From assembly GCA_029449245.1 (NCBI GenBank), contig JANATF010000005.1, positions 2,170,001 through 2,234,000 on the forward strand: DNA of 64,000 nucleotides, written 5' to 3'. This document shows, piece after piece, positions 23,913 through 35,088 of this stretch. The notes under the pieces were generated by a model. The model made no database searches. It saw only the letters and a list, made by a program, of their open reading frames with translations, and was not told where the DNA came from. This DNA comes from Mortierella alpina (lineage: Eukaryota > Mortierellomycota > Mortierellomycetes > Mortierellales > Mortierellaceae). Position numbers and translations under genes: made by a program. Each line of letters opens with the position of its first letter. Position 1 is the stretch's first letter.

Positions 23913-26210
23913 ATGTCCTCGCGCTCTGGCCACCGTCGCGGGACCATGCGGCGAGCTATCAACAGCGCACGGTGCTCAAGCATCCTGCCTGGTTCGTCCC
24001 GCGTAACCGACCCTTACTGTCGAAAGAGCGCTCTCCTCAGCCGACCATCGCAGAAGCCGTGCCTTCGGTCAAAAGCATCCTCACAGCCGCTCCACAGTAC
24101 AGCCCTGCGAGCAAGGAGATCCTGGCTGCACAGCCCAGCACGACTGCTCTTCTTCTGCTGCTGCATGCTCAACTGTCTATGGTGCATATCCCCGTCCTGC
24201 ACAGCTGCAGCTCAGCCCGACATTGGATACGACCCTGAGGGGTCGCGTCTTGTGGGGCGCTTTCTTCACATCACAGACATCCACCCCGACGAGCACTACA
24301 TCACGGACGGATCCATAACCTCGTCCTGCCACAGGAACTCGACTGACGACGACGACGACGACGACTTGAAGCTTCTCAGACCCGGTCGCACAGATGGTGG
24401 CGTCGGCGGCTTCTTTGGTGCACCCTATTCGATCTGCGACAGCCCGTTCTCCCTGGCAAATGCGACATTTAATTGGATCGACAAGAACCTCATGGGCAAT
24501 ATCGACTTTGTTGTCTGGACTGGAGACAATGCCCGGTAAGCACTTGTCTGCCCGTTTGAACGTTCGTGTTTGGTGCCCTCTCTCCTCCCCTCTCTGCCAC
24601 TCTGCTGCATCAATCGAACTCAATTTGTCCCGCTGAGCTTGAGAGCAAGGGACACGTTGTGAATCGGTGCTTTAGCCGAGACTAGAATACGGCAGAGATC
24701 GACATCAAGCATTTGGTATATTTTTCTTCTGTCTGCTGACCTGCCCCGCGCGTTCGTGTCCTCATTCTCGCCTGCCTGGTATAGACACGACTCTGACAAC
24801 ATGCACCCTCGTACTCAAAAGGAGATCGAGGACCTGAACAGGGCCATCGCGAACAAGTTCTTAGAGACCTTTGCTCCCGACAAGGACGACCCCTTTCAAC
24901 AGCGCATCCCCATCGTTCCATCCATCGGCAATAATGATGTATATCCGCACAATATCATGGAAGCCGGTCCGAACAGGATCCTTCAACACTTTTCCGAAAT
25001 TTGGGCAGATTTCATTCCAGAGAGCCAATACCATACGTTTCAGCATGGCGGATACTACACATCTGAGGTCGTCCCTGGGAAGATCACTGTCGTTTCTTTG
25101 AACACACTCTTTTTCTTCAATCAGAACGCTGCCGTAAACGGGTGCGATGACGAAGATGAACCAGGAACCGAGCAGATGGATTGGCTTGAAGTCGAGCTGG
25201 AGTCACTGCGCAAGAGAAAGATGACAGCATATCTCACAGGACACGTACCACCAGCCCGCAAGTCCTACAGCCCCTCTTGTTTCATCCGGTACACGGATAT
25301 CGCTCTGAAGTTCCAGGACGTGATTGTGGGACACTTATTCGGCCACGCCAACATTGATCACTTCTTCATCCTTTCGCAGTCGACCCTCACAGGGTCTGAT
25401 ATCGACGATGAGCTGACCGATAACAAGGATCTTGGGGAGACAGCATTGACGGCAGGTCAGAGCCTGTCATCGTCGGCGCAGATGAGCCTGGAATATAAAT
25501 CCGGAGAATCGGGAGAGAGCGCGGTACCGCTGGTACCGTTGTCGCGACGCAAACAAGCATGGGAATATGAGTCTCAGGAGGACGAGTTTGACCCATTTCA
25601 TCAACTGGGATTGAACTCCTATCTTCTCGAGCTCTGGAGCCAGTACGAGAATATCCCCAAGCGCGCCAAATACAACGACTATGCCATGGTGTTCGTTGCA
25701 CCCTCTGTCATCCCGACATACAACCCCGCACTCCGCATCTACGCGTATCAACTGGCTATTGAGAAGGACAGACCCATCGAGACTATTGATGAGCAGAGCG
25801 AGGTCTTGGAGATTCAGGACGAAGAAGAGGGCAACTCAGCTGAGGATGATGTGGATGATGACATCTCTCTGGATGGCGAGAAGAAGAAGAAGAAGAGGAA
25901 GCACAAAAAGCCCAAGAAGCCCAAGAAGCCCAAAAGACCTGCCAACCCACCGGCGGCACCCCCCATCACCTTTGGATTCCCCTTGAACTACACGCAGTAT
26001 TGGGTCAACCTCACCCAAGCCAATTTGGAGCCCCATAAGCAACCAGAGTTTCAAGTCGAGTATCGTACCCGAGAGGATTACGGCATGAAGGATCTGAGCG
26101 TTTCACACTGGCTGAGTCTGGCCAGGAAGATAGTGACAGATAACCAGATGCGAGATCAATATCTGGCGTGGATGGTCGTTTTGACAGGAACAGAGAATGA
26201 CCACTTTTGA
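23913..26210 (+). CDS. PPN1: Endopolyphosphatase Ppn1 (vacuolar metallophosphoesterase)
   Basis: Exons 23913-24535 and 24785-26210 give 682 residues. A basic N-terminus is followed by one hydrophobic anchor (ARLLFFCCCMLNCLWCI), then a calcineurin-like phosphoesterase domain: FLHITDIHPDEHY (DxH), VVWTGDNARHDSD (GDN), PSIGNNDVYPHN (GNND), YLTGHVPP and VGHLFGHANIDHF supply the metal-binding His and Asp. The C-terminal part includes an acidic stretch, a Lys-rich KKKKKRKHKKPKKPKK block and LNYTQYWVNLTQAN. This is the layout of fungal Ppn1, a type II vacuolar protein that cuts long polyphosphate chains and is activated by proteolysis. Start chosen at the first ATG; no family-level conservation is visible before the anchor. 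Confidence 0.93.
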
Positions 26211-26411
26211 TTATTGGTAACGGAATACTAATAAAAAACAAAAAGAAATACATGCTCCTGCAGTTCCTCGATGTCCCCTATAGGATAAAGGATTGACGTC
26301 CGCAGGACGTGCATGACCCAAGGGTACTTTCTCGGTTGGCATCCATGGAAAAAATATGCATCATTGCAGTAAAAGTTGATCGACAAGCACTACAAGGTCA
26401 TGCGCGGTACA

Positions 26412-27755
26412 CTACAATGTACGATCATCGCTTTCCGTTTCAGTACCGTGCTCTTGCCCTGACAGAAGGGACGGCGACAGCACCTTCTCTGCACCTCCCC
26501 TGACGCTGCTTCCTGCAGTGCTCGCCTCAAAGTCTTTGCAGATCGCCAACACTGCTGGCGACACAATGTCGAGATGGCGGATGTTTTTGAGTATACTCTC
26601 GTAGTCACCCTTGTTGAAGCTTGCCTTCCAGCGTGGTCCGTCGTCGGTGTAGAGCTGCATGACGGAGCAATAGTTGCATGATAAGTACCATGCAACATCA
26701 AGGTCACCTTCAGTGCTGGAATGCTCAATCAGTTCTGAAAAAAGCACGCTTTCCACGACTGATCAAAGAAACCAAGAAACGCGTTTTTGGATAGCATACC
26801 CAGTAAAGCAGCTCCTCAATATGGCCTCCCTCAGGATCGTCCAAGGCGATGCACAACTCTGGCAATGAGCCGTCCGATCCATAATTGTCCTCAGGCTGTG
26901 AGTCTGTGTGTGAATGCAGCAACGGATGCGGATCGCTGAGCCTGGTCCAAGTCACCTCCATGTCGCAGTCGCTTAAAATGCTGCTGTTATTGCTACCGCC
27001 ATTGTCCTGCTGTCCCTCCTCATCCCCTCCCATGTCCTGTTCCATGTCCGTATCTTTGACTTCATCCTGCACGCAATGGTCGAATATAGCCTCGCCTTTC
27101 TGCGCCATGGCCGAGTCCAATAACTCATAGGCATCGCCGTCATCTTGATCCAAGTACAAAGAAGGATTCTCGCCCTCAGCACCCCATGCTTGGTGTGCAA
27201 TCATATCATCAAAGATTCGACGGAAAGCGGGCGAGCGCGACTGCATTCATTCAGAGATACCGAGCATTAGAGTGGCACCCACAAACCATTATACCAAAAA
27301 AGATCATCTCCAGGGATTTTCGTTTGGATAACAGACACGAAACGAGAGTAACAACAACAACAAAAAAGCGATGCAAGAGCGCATACAAGGAGATTCGAAA
27401 GGCAGCGCTCTGACTGATTTTCTCACTGTCCCTTAACCCTTCTGCATCCGCCTCACTGCCAAGCGCGGCTCGTTAAGCATCAGAAGAGTACAGTACTTAC
27501 TGCCAACATTTGAACGTGGACGTAAAACCTTTTATCTCCCACACAGAGCACGCAGTTGGCGTCTGATCGCCTGTTGAACAAGGCTGCCCCCATGGGCAGT
27601 AGGCGGCTTGCGATGACATAGGCCATGTAGTTGACGGGTGGATCGCTGTTGCCGCTGTGCCAGTGATTCTGGCTCCGATCCTGGCCTGCATGAGACGGTT
27701 CTATCTCAGCTGTGGTGTCGTGCTGCTGCTGCTGGGGACCGTATGCCTTTGTCAT
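26412..27755 (-). CDS. BTB/POZ-domain protein
   Basis: Exons 27755-27501, 27240-26800 and 26654-26412 give 312 residues. The BTB fold is split over the exons: DANCVLCVGDKRFYVHVQML with SRSPAFRRIFDDMIA, then CIALDDPEGGHIEELLYW joined to LYTDDGPRWKASF and NIRHLDIVSPAVLAICKDFE. A long acidic insert (DEVKDTDMEQDMGGDEEGQQ) interrupts the BTB core. I placed the last acceptor so that LLYW joins LYTDDGPRW, the usual BTB strand order; a neighbouring open frame across that intron is rejected. The N-terminus has a poly-Gln patch. BTB proteins commonly dimerise and recruit Cullin-3, but no partner domain is present here. Confidence 0.82.
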
Positions 27756-28699
27756 TATGTGTCCTACACCCGAGTGGGAATGTGTCTTTTGATCACTAAA
27801 AAAAAAAAGAATCTACAGCTGTGGTGATGGGGCGTACGAAAGAATGTGTGTAAAAAAAAATAGGGAGAGAAGACTTTCAACAGTGCTTTTTCCTTTTTCC
27901 GTTTTTTCTTGTACTCGCATTCATGTGCCTATGGCCTGCGCAACTCCAATTGCAACTTGGGGGCTGCATACTTGACACATCGAACCAACAACAGAAAAAA
28001 AAAGTGCGGTACTACTTGCATTGCGCTACATGTCCTTATTTGTTTAAGTGTCAACGGGGAGATCAACCCCCTTTTCGTTTGGCCCTAGATCCTTGGCTTT
28101 TTCTACAGCCGCATTGAGCATTGACCTCCCAGCTGATTTGGCTCTTCCAGGGTCTCTGGAGAACGTTGGATGTTTAAACCGGTCAGGAAAATAACGGGGT
28201 GGGAGTGCACCACAAAAACAAAATCTATAGACTTCAGTCAAGTTGCTTCGCAGTTCGGCAACTACTGCATATATCTGCAAACTTGGGCGCAGGCGAACCA
28301 TGGTGATTGAAGGGCGCCAGAACCATTGTGGTCAAGGACAGCGATGAGGCAGCTGGGAGGTTGAGAGTTGTGTGATTGGTCAAACCATTCAAATCAAGCA
28401 GCGCGCTCTGTCACAGGGGCTCAGACATTCTTCAACGCGTCGCGAGTGTAGTCAATAAGCAGGGCCGTGGTTACTGGGCGGGCCTTTGAGCCAGGCTGCA
28501 GTGGAAAGGGACGGTATGGTTATGTTCCCACTGGTATGTGTATACATGCCGGTGGGTACTTTGAAGGAGAGACAGGAAGCGGAAGTCACTTAAAGGGCGG
28601 ATCGGCTGCGAGCGGCTTCTTTATGATCGATTTGACTCTTTTCTTGCTGATCTGCCCTCTCTTTGCTCCACTCTCGACGCTGCTCAGAACAAATATCCG
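27756..28699. other. Intergenic region between the BTB gene and LYC1
   Basis: Divergent promoter region containing poly-A tracts (27799-27809, 27853-27861) and a possible short minus-strand ORF described separately (28044-28301). Nothing else is recognisable. Confidence 0.5.
28044..28301 (-). CDS. Possible small protein of 85 residues, unknown
   Basis: An intronless ATG-to-stop frame begins MVRLRPSLQIYAVVAELR and ends in a hydrophilic region (EKAKDLGPNEKGVDLPVDT). The N-terminus is basic and amphipathic, compatible with a mitochondrial presequence; there is no membrane segment. The composition (balanced residues, no low complexity) looks more protein-like than other short frames in the region. 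I do not recognise a family. It could be a chance frame within the divergent promoter region. Confidence 0.4.
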   Translation of the reverse strand: MVRLRPSLQIYAVVAELRSNLTEVYRFCFCGALPPRYFPDRFKHPTFSRDPGRAKSAGRSMLNAAVEKAKDLGPNEKGVDLPVDT

Positions 28700-30060
28700 A
28701 TGGCACAGCTCCCCGCCGCCTCCTCCTCGAACCCGATGCCCACGGCTGCAAAATACTCCCACGAGGACCTCCACCTCATCCGCGCCCCCACGGCCAGCAT
28801 TATCGAGCGTACATGGAGGAGCAACCACCACGCCTTTGGAACCAATGTGGAGCTCGAAACATACGTTGCAGGACTGAAAAACCTTGACAGTCAAGAGTTC
28901 TCTGGACGAAAGAACCACGCCATCTGGATCCTGGTCCCAAAGACCTTCAACCAGGACCATGAGCCCGACCTGGACCTCATCCTGGCGACTGTCGAGACTT
29001 ACGAGCGCCCTGGTCTACTCGCCACCCTTCAGGATGGGGTCAAGGATGTGCGCGCGGTCAGCGTTGCATCTGTCCACACCCCTGAACGATACCGTGGAAA
29101 CGGATACGCCTCTGTTATGATGAAGTATGGCGTAGGCTCAGATCCTCCCAAAATAACCTTCTTCACGTTTTGCATTCGCTGATACCATTCTGACCGAAAA
29201 TCAACTCATCTTTTTTTATTGTAATAGGCTGCTGTGGAAAGAGATCCAGCAGATGCACCATATTTCATTCACGTTCCTGTACTCAGCTGTGGGTCCCACC
29301 TTTTACGGACGGATCGGCTGGGCGCCCAAACGCTCGGACGAGATGCTGATCCCAACAGAACACATCCTTTCTCAGGCCGAGACGGATGCGATCCCACCAG
29401 TGGTTCTTCAGGAGATCATGGATCAAGAACTGCCTGCGCTTCTGGAAAGGGATGCTGTTTGGCTTCGACAGACGATGCAAACGTGGTTGGAAACAGCATC
29501 GCCCAACCAAACATTGGTTGCCCCCTTACCAGAACCAAATTGCGTGCGGTGGCTCCTGGCCCGCGCTAGGTTCACGACAGAGCACATCCTGAAACTGGAT
29601 CAGCACCACATCACAGCTGTAGGAGTCAAGGACTCGAAGAGCGACAGTTTTGTGCTCTGGTATCCTAGCTTGCTCGAGGATAAGTTGTTCATCTTGCGCT
29701 GGTATCTGGATGCGAAGCTGTCACAAGGTGACAGGGACCAAACCACTCTTGCCATGATGAAGGCTTTGCAGCAAGAAGCGAGAAAGTGGAAGTTATCCCA
29801 GGCTGTCATCTGGAATCCGGAGCAATCATTGGCGGACTTAGCGGGTCTCAGCATTCGGTACCGTTATGAGAAGGCCATTCCAAGCATGGGCCTTGTCACG
29901 TCCCTGGGACACGACACGGACGATGTCGATTGGATTTTGAGCGAGAAGTACTCCTGGTACGTTCCGCTGCACTTGAAGTTGGGCACTCTATTTTTTTTTG
30001 TTCTAAAATGGCCTATTATGTACTGACAACCCCTCTACCCGACCTTGCTTCAGGTGCTAA
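28700..30060 (+). CDS. LYC1: LYC1-type GNAT N-acetyltransferase
   Basis: Exons 28700-29124, 29228-29956 and 30054-30060 give 386 residues. The N-terminal half is a GNAT domain: NHAIWILVPKTF, VRAVSVASVHTPERYRGNGY (the R/Q-x-x-G-x-G/A acetyl-CoA loop is RYRGNGYA), then FTFLYSAVGPTFYGRIGW. The C-terminal half has LYC1-like segments (PNCVRWLLARARFTTEHIL, ILRWYLDAKL and DVDWILSEKYSWC). Yeast LYC1 (Yarrowia) acetylates lysine at N6 in lysine breakdown. The model ends with a tiny exon: the TG of the previous exon plus GTGCTAA, giving SWC-stop. Without splicing, the frame would run about 20 residues further into intron sequence. Confidence 0.85.
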
Positions 30061-30228
30061 GTGGAAATAATAAAAGACCCTTCAGGAAAAAATACATTGG
30101 TTCATGGAACATATTAAAACTGGACGACACTTTATGCTTTTTAAGATTGGATATGGGCGTCATTAGAGACGGCTCGGTGGGTATGTTACAAAAGGAGGAT
30201 GCTGGGCCAAAAAAAACAACAAATCGAT

Positions 30229-32247
30229 CTACTCCATGGGAGTGGGACCACGGGCTTTGCGCAACTTGTTGTGCTCAATCAATAAGCTGAACAGGAAGGC
30301 AAGACCCATGAAAGGAATGCAAACAGTGAAGGCCGATCTCAATGCCAACATGTACCCGTGCAGGATCTGGGCTTCCATCTCAGCTCCAAAAGTAGGCGCT
30401 AGGTAGGAATCAGATAGGACCTTCGCCACATCTGGGTTGATCGCAATCAGGGGCCGCAAGTTGTTCTTGATGGCGTTGTTGAAGACCGTGCCCGAAATTG
30501 CCACTCCGAAAACAGACCCGACCGTTCGGAAAAAGGTCGCGTTTGCGGTGGCGACAGCAATGTCCTTGGTGGCGACAGACGACTGGATGGCCAGCATGAC
30601 CGTTTGCATCGAGAACCCCAAGCCGCAGCCGTTGATGAACAGATAGCCGATGAACTCCCCGCGAGAGGAGTGCTCGTTCAACAGTGTCAACAAGCCAGTG
30701 CCCACGGTCGATAGCGCAAGGCCAATCCAAATGAAGGGGCGGTACTGACCCCATTTCGACACCATGAAGCCCGATGCGATGGAGGTGACCAACAGACCGA
30801 CGATCAAAGGCAGCATCTCCAACCCTGAGGCAGTGGCGGACTCCTGGCGGACAATTTGGAAAAACAAGGGCATGAAGAACATGATGCCAAAGAAGCCCAT
30901 TCCGATGAAAAAGGAGGTCAGGAAGACAGCCGCGTTGGTTCGGTTCCGGAAGAGGCGGAAGGGGATGATGGGCTCGGCAGCCTGTTTCCATTCGATGGCG
31001 CAAAAAAGCAAGATGACGGCGAAACCAGCGCAGAAGAGTCCAATGACAATAGGAGAGTTCCATTCGTAGGTGCTGCCGCCCCAGTTGAGAGGCAACAGGA
31101 TGAGGACCAGACCAACGACGAGGGCCAACGATCCAAGCATGTCAACACGACGCATCTTCTCCCTGAAGGAGCCCTTGGTGTGCGGAAGATGAAGCAACTT
31201 GATGACGGCAGTGAGCGTGATGGCACCAATGGGCAGATTGATAAAGAATGCCCAACGCCATGAAGCCTTGTCAGCAAACACTCCTCCAAGAAGAGGTCCA
31301 ATGACGGACGAGATTCCAAAGACTGCACCGATGATTCCTTGGTAACGGCTACGAGTAAGTGATGAGCAAAAAGGAAGCAGCAGACAAGTTAGCGCTCGGC
31401 CATTTTGAGTAATGATTTTTGTCGATCTATAGGTTAGGGCCATCGGACTTACCCTCTATCGCGAAGGGAGACCAAATCAGTAATGATGATCATGACCATC
31501 GACATGATTCCACCTGCACCAACACCGGCGATACCGCGGGCGACAATGATCCAGATCATGCTCTGAGCAGCACCACAAAGAGCCGAGCCGATGAGGAAGA
31601 CTGTAATGGCAAAAAGGAAGGTTGCCTTTCGACCAAAGATGTCGCTTCCCTTGCCGTACCTAGCTCGTAGAAAGGGAGTCAAGGAGAGAAGATTAAGATC
31701 AAGCCATGTGTGGCGGGCTTTCTCCTGGTGCTATATTCATCTCTCTGAAACACGATACTTACAGGGGCTGGAAAGTGGTGGATGTCAAGAGGTAACTGGT
31801 GCCGATCCAGGGGATCTCACTCAAGCTGTTAAACTCGTTGGCGATCTTTGCTGTGCACACCGAGACGATGGTTTGGTCAAGTGAGGACAGGAAAATTCCG
31901 AGCATCAGACCAATAAACACAACCATGAGCTGCTTGAAAGGCAATGAGACGACCTCGTCTGTGAGCTCCTGCGGGCCAGGATCCAGGTTGCCGTGAGAGG
32001 TGCTCTTTGTCGAAGCCGAATCAATCTCTTGGTGGTTGCTGGCCGCACCGTGTGTGAGCACCTCTTTCTTCTCATTGTACTGTTGTTCTTGTTGGTGTGC
32101 GATGTATTGCTGCTTGTTGTTTGCGATAGGAAGTGAAGTGTTGGAGCTGGAGGGGAGCGGGGTTGCTGAGGACTCGAAGTTGGAATTGTTTTTTTCGGAT
32201 CCAAGGACAACGGTAGCATTATCCGAGTGGACTGAGGGGGAACCCAT
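30229..32247 (-). CDS. DHA2-type MFS multidrug exporter
   Basis: Exons 32247-31763, 31659-31453 and 31348-30229 give 603 residues. After a hydrophilic, Ser/Asn/Gln-rich N-terminus of about 105 residues come 14 predicted membrane helices. Signature sequences are [20 protein letters not shown] (motif D1 with the DQTI typical of DHA2), [11 protein letters not shown] (motif A), [16 protein letters not shown] (motif B) and [20 protein letters not shown] (motif C, antiporter motif). These are proton-coupled exporters of the plasma membrane or vacuole; the substrate cannot be read from sequence. The gene converges with LYC1 (168 bp between stops). Confidence 0.9.
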
Positions 32248-35088
32248 CGCAGTGTCTGCTCTATGGCTAAGGTGGGAGGGAAGCGACGGCAGGTCGTGGG
32301 GTAAAGAAGTGTAGTAGACGACCGCTGAGGGAGTGCAGGGGTGGGGTGTTCAAAAAAGTGATGCGAAAGTAGGGAGCTGTATAAACAAAAAGAAGGGGCG
32401 AAGTGCTTAAAGATCAGTGCAATATATAGTAGCATTGGAGGGCGAGAGCACGACCTGAATGCTCGGGAATACCTTTACGCAGGCATCACAATTCCCCTGA
32501 ATATAGAGCCGTTTTCCTCTCATGATCTTCTGATGGTGTCCAACCGGACAAGCGGAAAGCAAGAAGTGGTTCCTGTCAATATCCCGAGTCCGCTTGTGGA
32601 GTTGATGTGGCCTGGCTTCTTGGGGTCATATATGGAAGTCATTGAAGAGCCGCAAATTGACCCTCACACTCTATTTTTCATAGGGTTTGCAGGTAAACCA
32701 GTTATTCCTGAAGCCTCTAGAGCAAGAGTTCCGAGAGGGCGCAAATGTTGTGTTCGGCCGATTTGTGGGGGAAAAGACGAGCGACAGGCCACAACTGAAG
32801 AGCAGGAATTGTTGAAGAATGCAACCAAAGTGACACCACGGCACATGTCCGGTCTGGTTCTGAGAGAAGGCTCCTGAGAAGCCGTCGCTGTGTACAGTAG
32901 ACAATAGACAACTGCTGTAATTCCTTAATGTGGTGGGTGACCTGTTCATGGAAGAATAGACTATCGGCCTTTAGGCCTGGACTCCGCTCCCGATACTGTA
33001 ATCGCTTTTAGCCTTTTAGGAGCAAATATCAAGTCCGGTGGAGTAGACTGCAGCTGTGGTGAAGGTTTTGCCGATACAAAAAAGGGAAAAAACTTCACCA
33101 GCGCGCGTGCCACAGCGCAACCCCAAGCTATATAAAGTGCACTCCCATTTGTGTATGCTTCGGAAATATCGGCATCTTCGGTCCTTTCTGGCCCACCAAT
33201 GCAGCCACCCAGATCTTGCTTGCCCATTTGTCTCTTGACCATTTAGGCGGGTAAAACTGTGAGATAGCAGCACACTCAGGACGCTGTGGCATAATCGATC
33301 CCGCATATTGCTTCAGGTGTCAAGCACTTCGCCCACGCCTTCGTCAACGCCCATAGTTGTTTGTCAACAGCCCAGAATCTTCTTGGATTTGTACGTCCTG
33401 TAGCACGCATCGGTCTTTGTCCCCATATTGTCAAGGAAGTGCCCAGTCTGTACTACCAAAAATACGTTTTCCCCATCAGGAATCGCCTATGAAAGTGTTA
33501 TAAGGCCTGCTTGACGCTCAATCTCAAAAGAGACACATGGATGATCTGCAAAGGATATATTACGCATGCAAAGACCCAGGAAGAAGGACTTCGAAAAATG
33601 CGACGCGACCGCAGACTACGAGACTACCAGGAAAAAACACGCCAGCATCAGTCGGCTCTCTTTTATTTGGTATATCTCTACTCCTTGTTTCCATGTTGTC
33701 CCCTTTGTGCTCATCTGCATCCTTCACCCCTTTTCGTTTCCAAGTGCCTTGTCTACCATTGAATATTTGTATTCTCTCATCGATCCGTGCACAAGCAGAA
33801 TCGTCTGCTTTCTCACACCATGCGGCAGCTTGAAATAAAAGGCGAGGACACACATGTGGTAGATTATTTGTCGGCTCAACAGAATGGAAAAAAGGAGAAC
33901 CTTGGCCTCCAACTCCTTTTACAGCACAGGTTGATCTGGCATCTGGCATGCGGTCTATGCAGTCAGGACGACCCTTTCTCTTATGGTCGTTGATAGTTGT
34001 TGATCGTTTGCTTCCTCGCTTTACCATGGTTGAATGAAGTATCATAAGCATTGTCCGCCCCATCTTCTACTGCACTATAACTCGCTTCACTCGCCGATGT
34101 CGTTGCTATTCTCACACCACACACACACTCTCTCTCTCTCTGTCTCCCTTTTTATGGGTGCTCAAGAACGAGGAGTTTTTTCCCTTCCCAAGCACTGCTC
34201 TCCTTTTTTATTTCATTCCAAAGCCGATCATAGAGGATGGATTCACCGCTCTATCTGGATGGTGCCTGCAATGGTCATCTGCAGTCCGTACGTGCCATGC
34301 TGCAACATCAGTAGCTCAATTCATTAGAAAACGTTCTGCCTTGTGCTTATCACTACTCTAGCACTCGCTATCTCTCTTTCGCTCGCTCGTTCGCTCTCAC
34401 TCTCGCTCCTGCAGGCCTGGAAAGAATAAACATTTGGACGGCAGTATAGTCCGAGCGGCTCTTCCAGCTGAACCCCCTTCCCACTGCTCGCCGTCGTCTT
34501 TCTTCTACTCTGACCATTCGCTCTCACTTGCAGCTTGCTTTCTAATATCTGGCTATGGAGACGCAACTGGACCTCAACATTCACCTCCCCCGTTTTTTCC
34601 TCACCCTTGCGCACTTTCTAGTTACATAATGAATACCTTGTACATACCCAGAACTACGGAAACGCCATCTTGGCCTTTCCCGGCGCCTTTCACGAGAAAG
34701 GATATCCTCGCTCTCAGTCTCTCGTTCTTCTCCCTTCCACTCTCACCATTACTCTTGCTCTCACCCTCCCTCTCTCCCTCTCTCTGCATCTCTCTCTTCC
34801 TTCTTTCTCTCTCTCTCTCTGTCACTCTCGCTTGCTCTTGCTTGCATTCACTCTACACTCTCCTGCAAATCCGGCCATTAAACGCCTTAAACCTGCCATC
34901 GTCCCTTTAACGTCAGAGTTCAACAATCGACGGGCACGTCAGGATCCTTTGTTGCTTGTACATGACCTTTGCACTTCGAATCGGAACCTCGAGACGAAAC
35001 AGTTGCCTCGCAGAACGCAGACTGAAAGTTTCTCATTCTCCGTCCTCATCTCGCTTTCCTATCACATTATCAGTTCCTGGCAGCGAGC
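32248..35088. other. 2.8-kb intergenic region between the MFS exporter and the Ser-rich protein gene
   Basis: No supported gene. A TATATAAA at 33129-33136 is not followed by a convincing reading frame. From about 34040 the + strand becomes strongly CT-rich with (TC)n runs (34120-34142, 34790-34830), presumably the promoter or leader of the downstream gene. A 114-codon frame at 32533-32877 (+) looks unlike a real protein. Confidence 0.5.

Noticed and set aside
26412-26756. Frame reading through the BTB intron (SELIEHSSTEGDL)
   Set aside because: Cannot be joined in phase to exon 2; the acceptor at 26655 restores the normal BTB order.
32533-32877. 114-codon + strand frame in the MFS/Ser-rich gap
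   Set aside because: No recognisable domain, odd composition, no promoter or splice support.
33129-33136. TATATAAA as a promoter
   Set aside because: No plausible gene follows on either strand.
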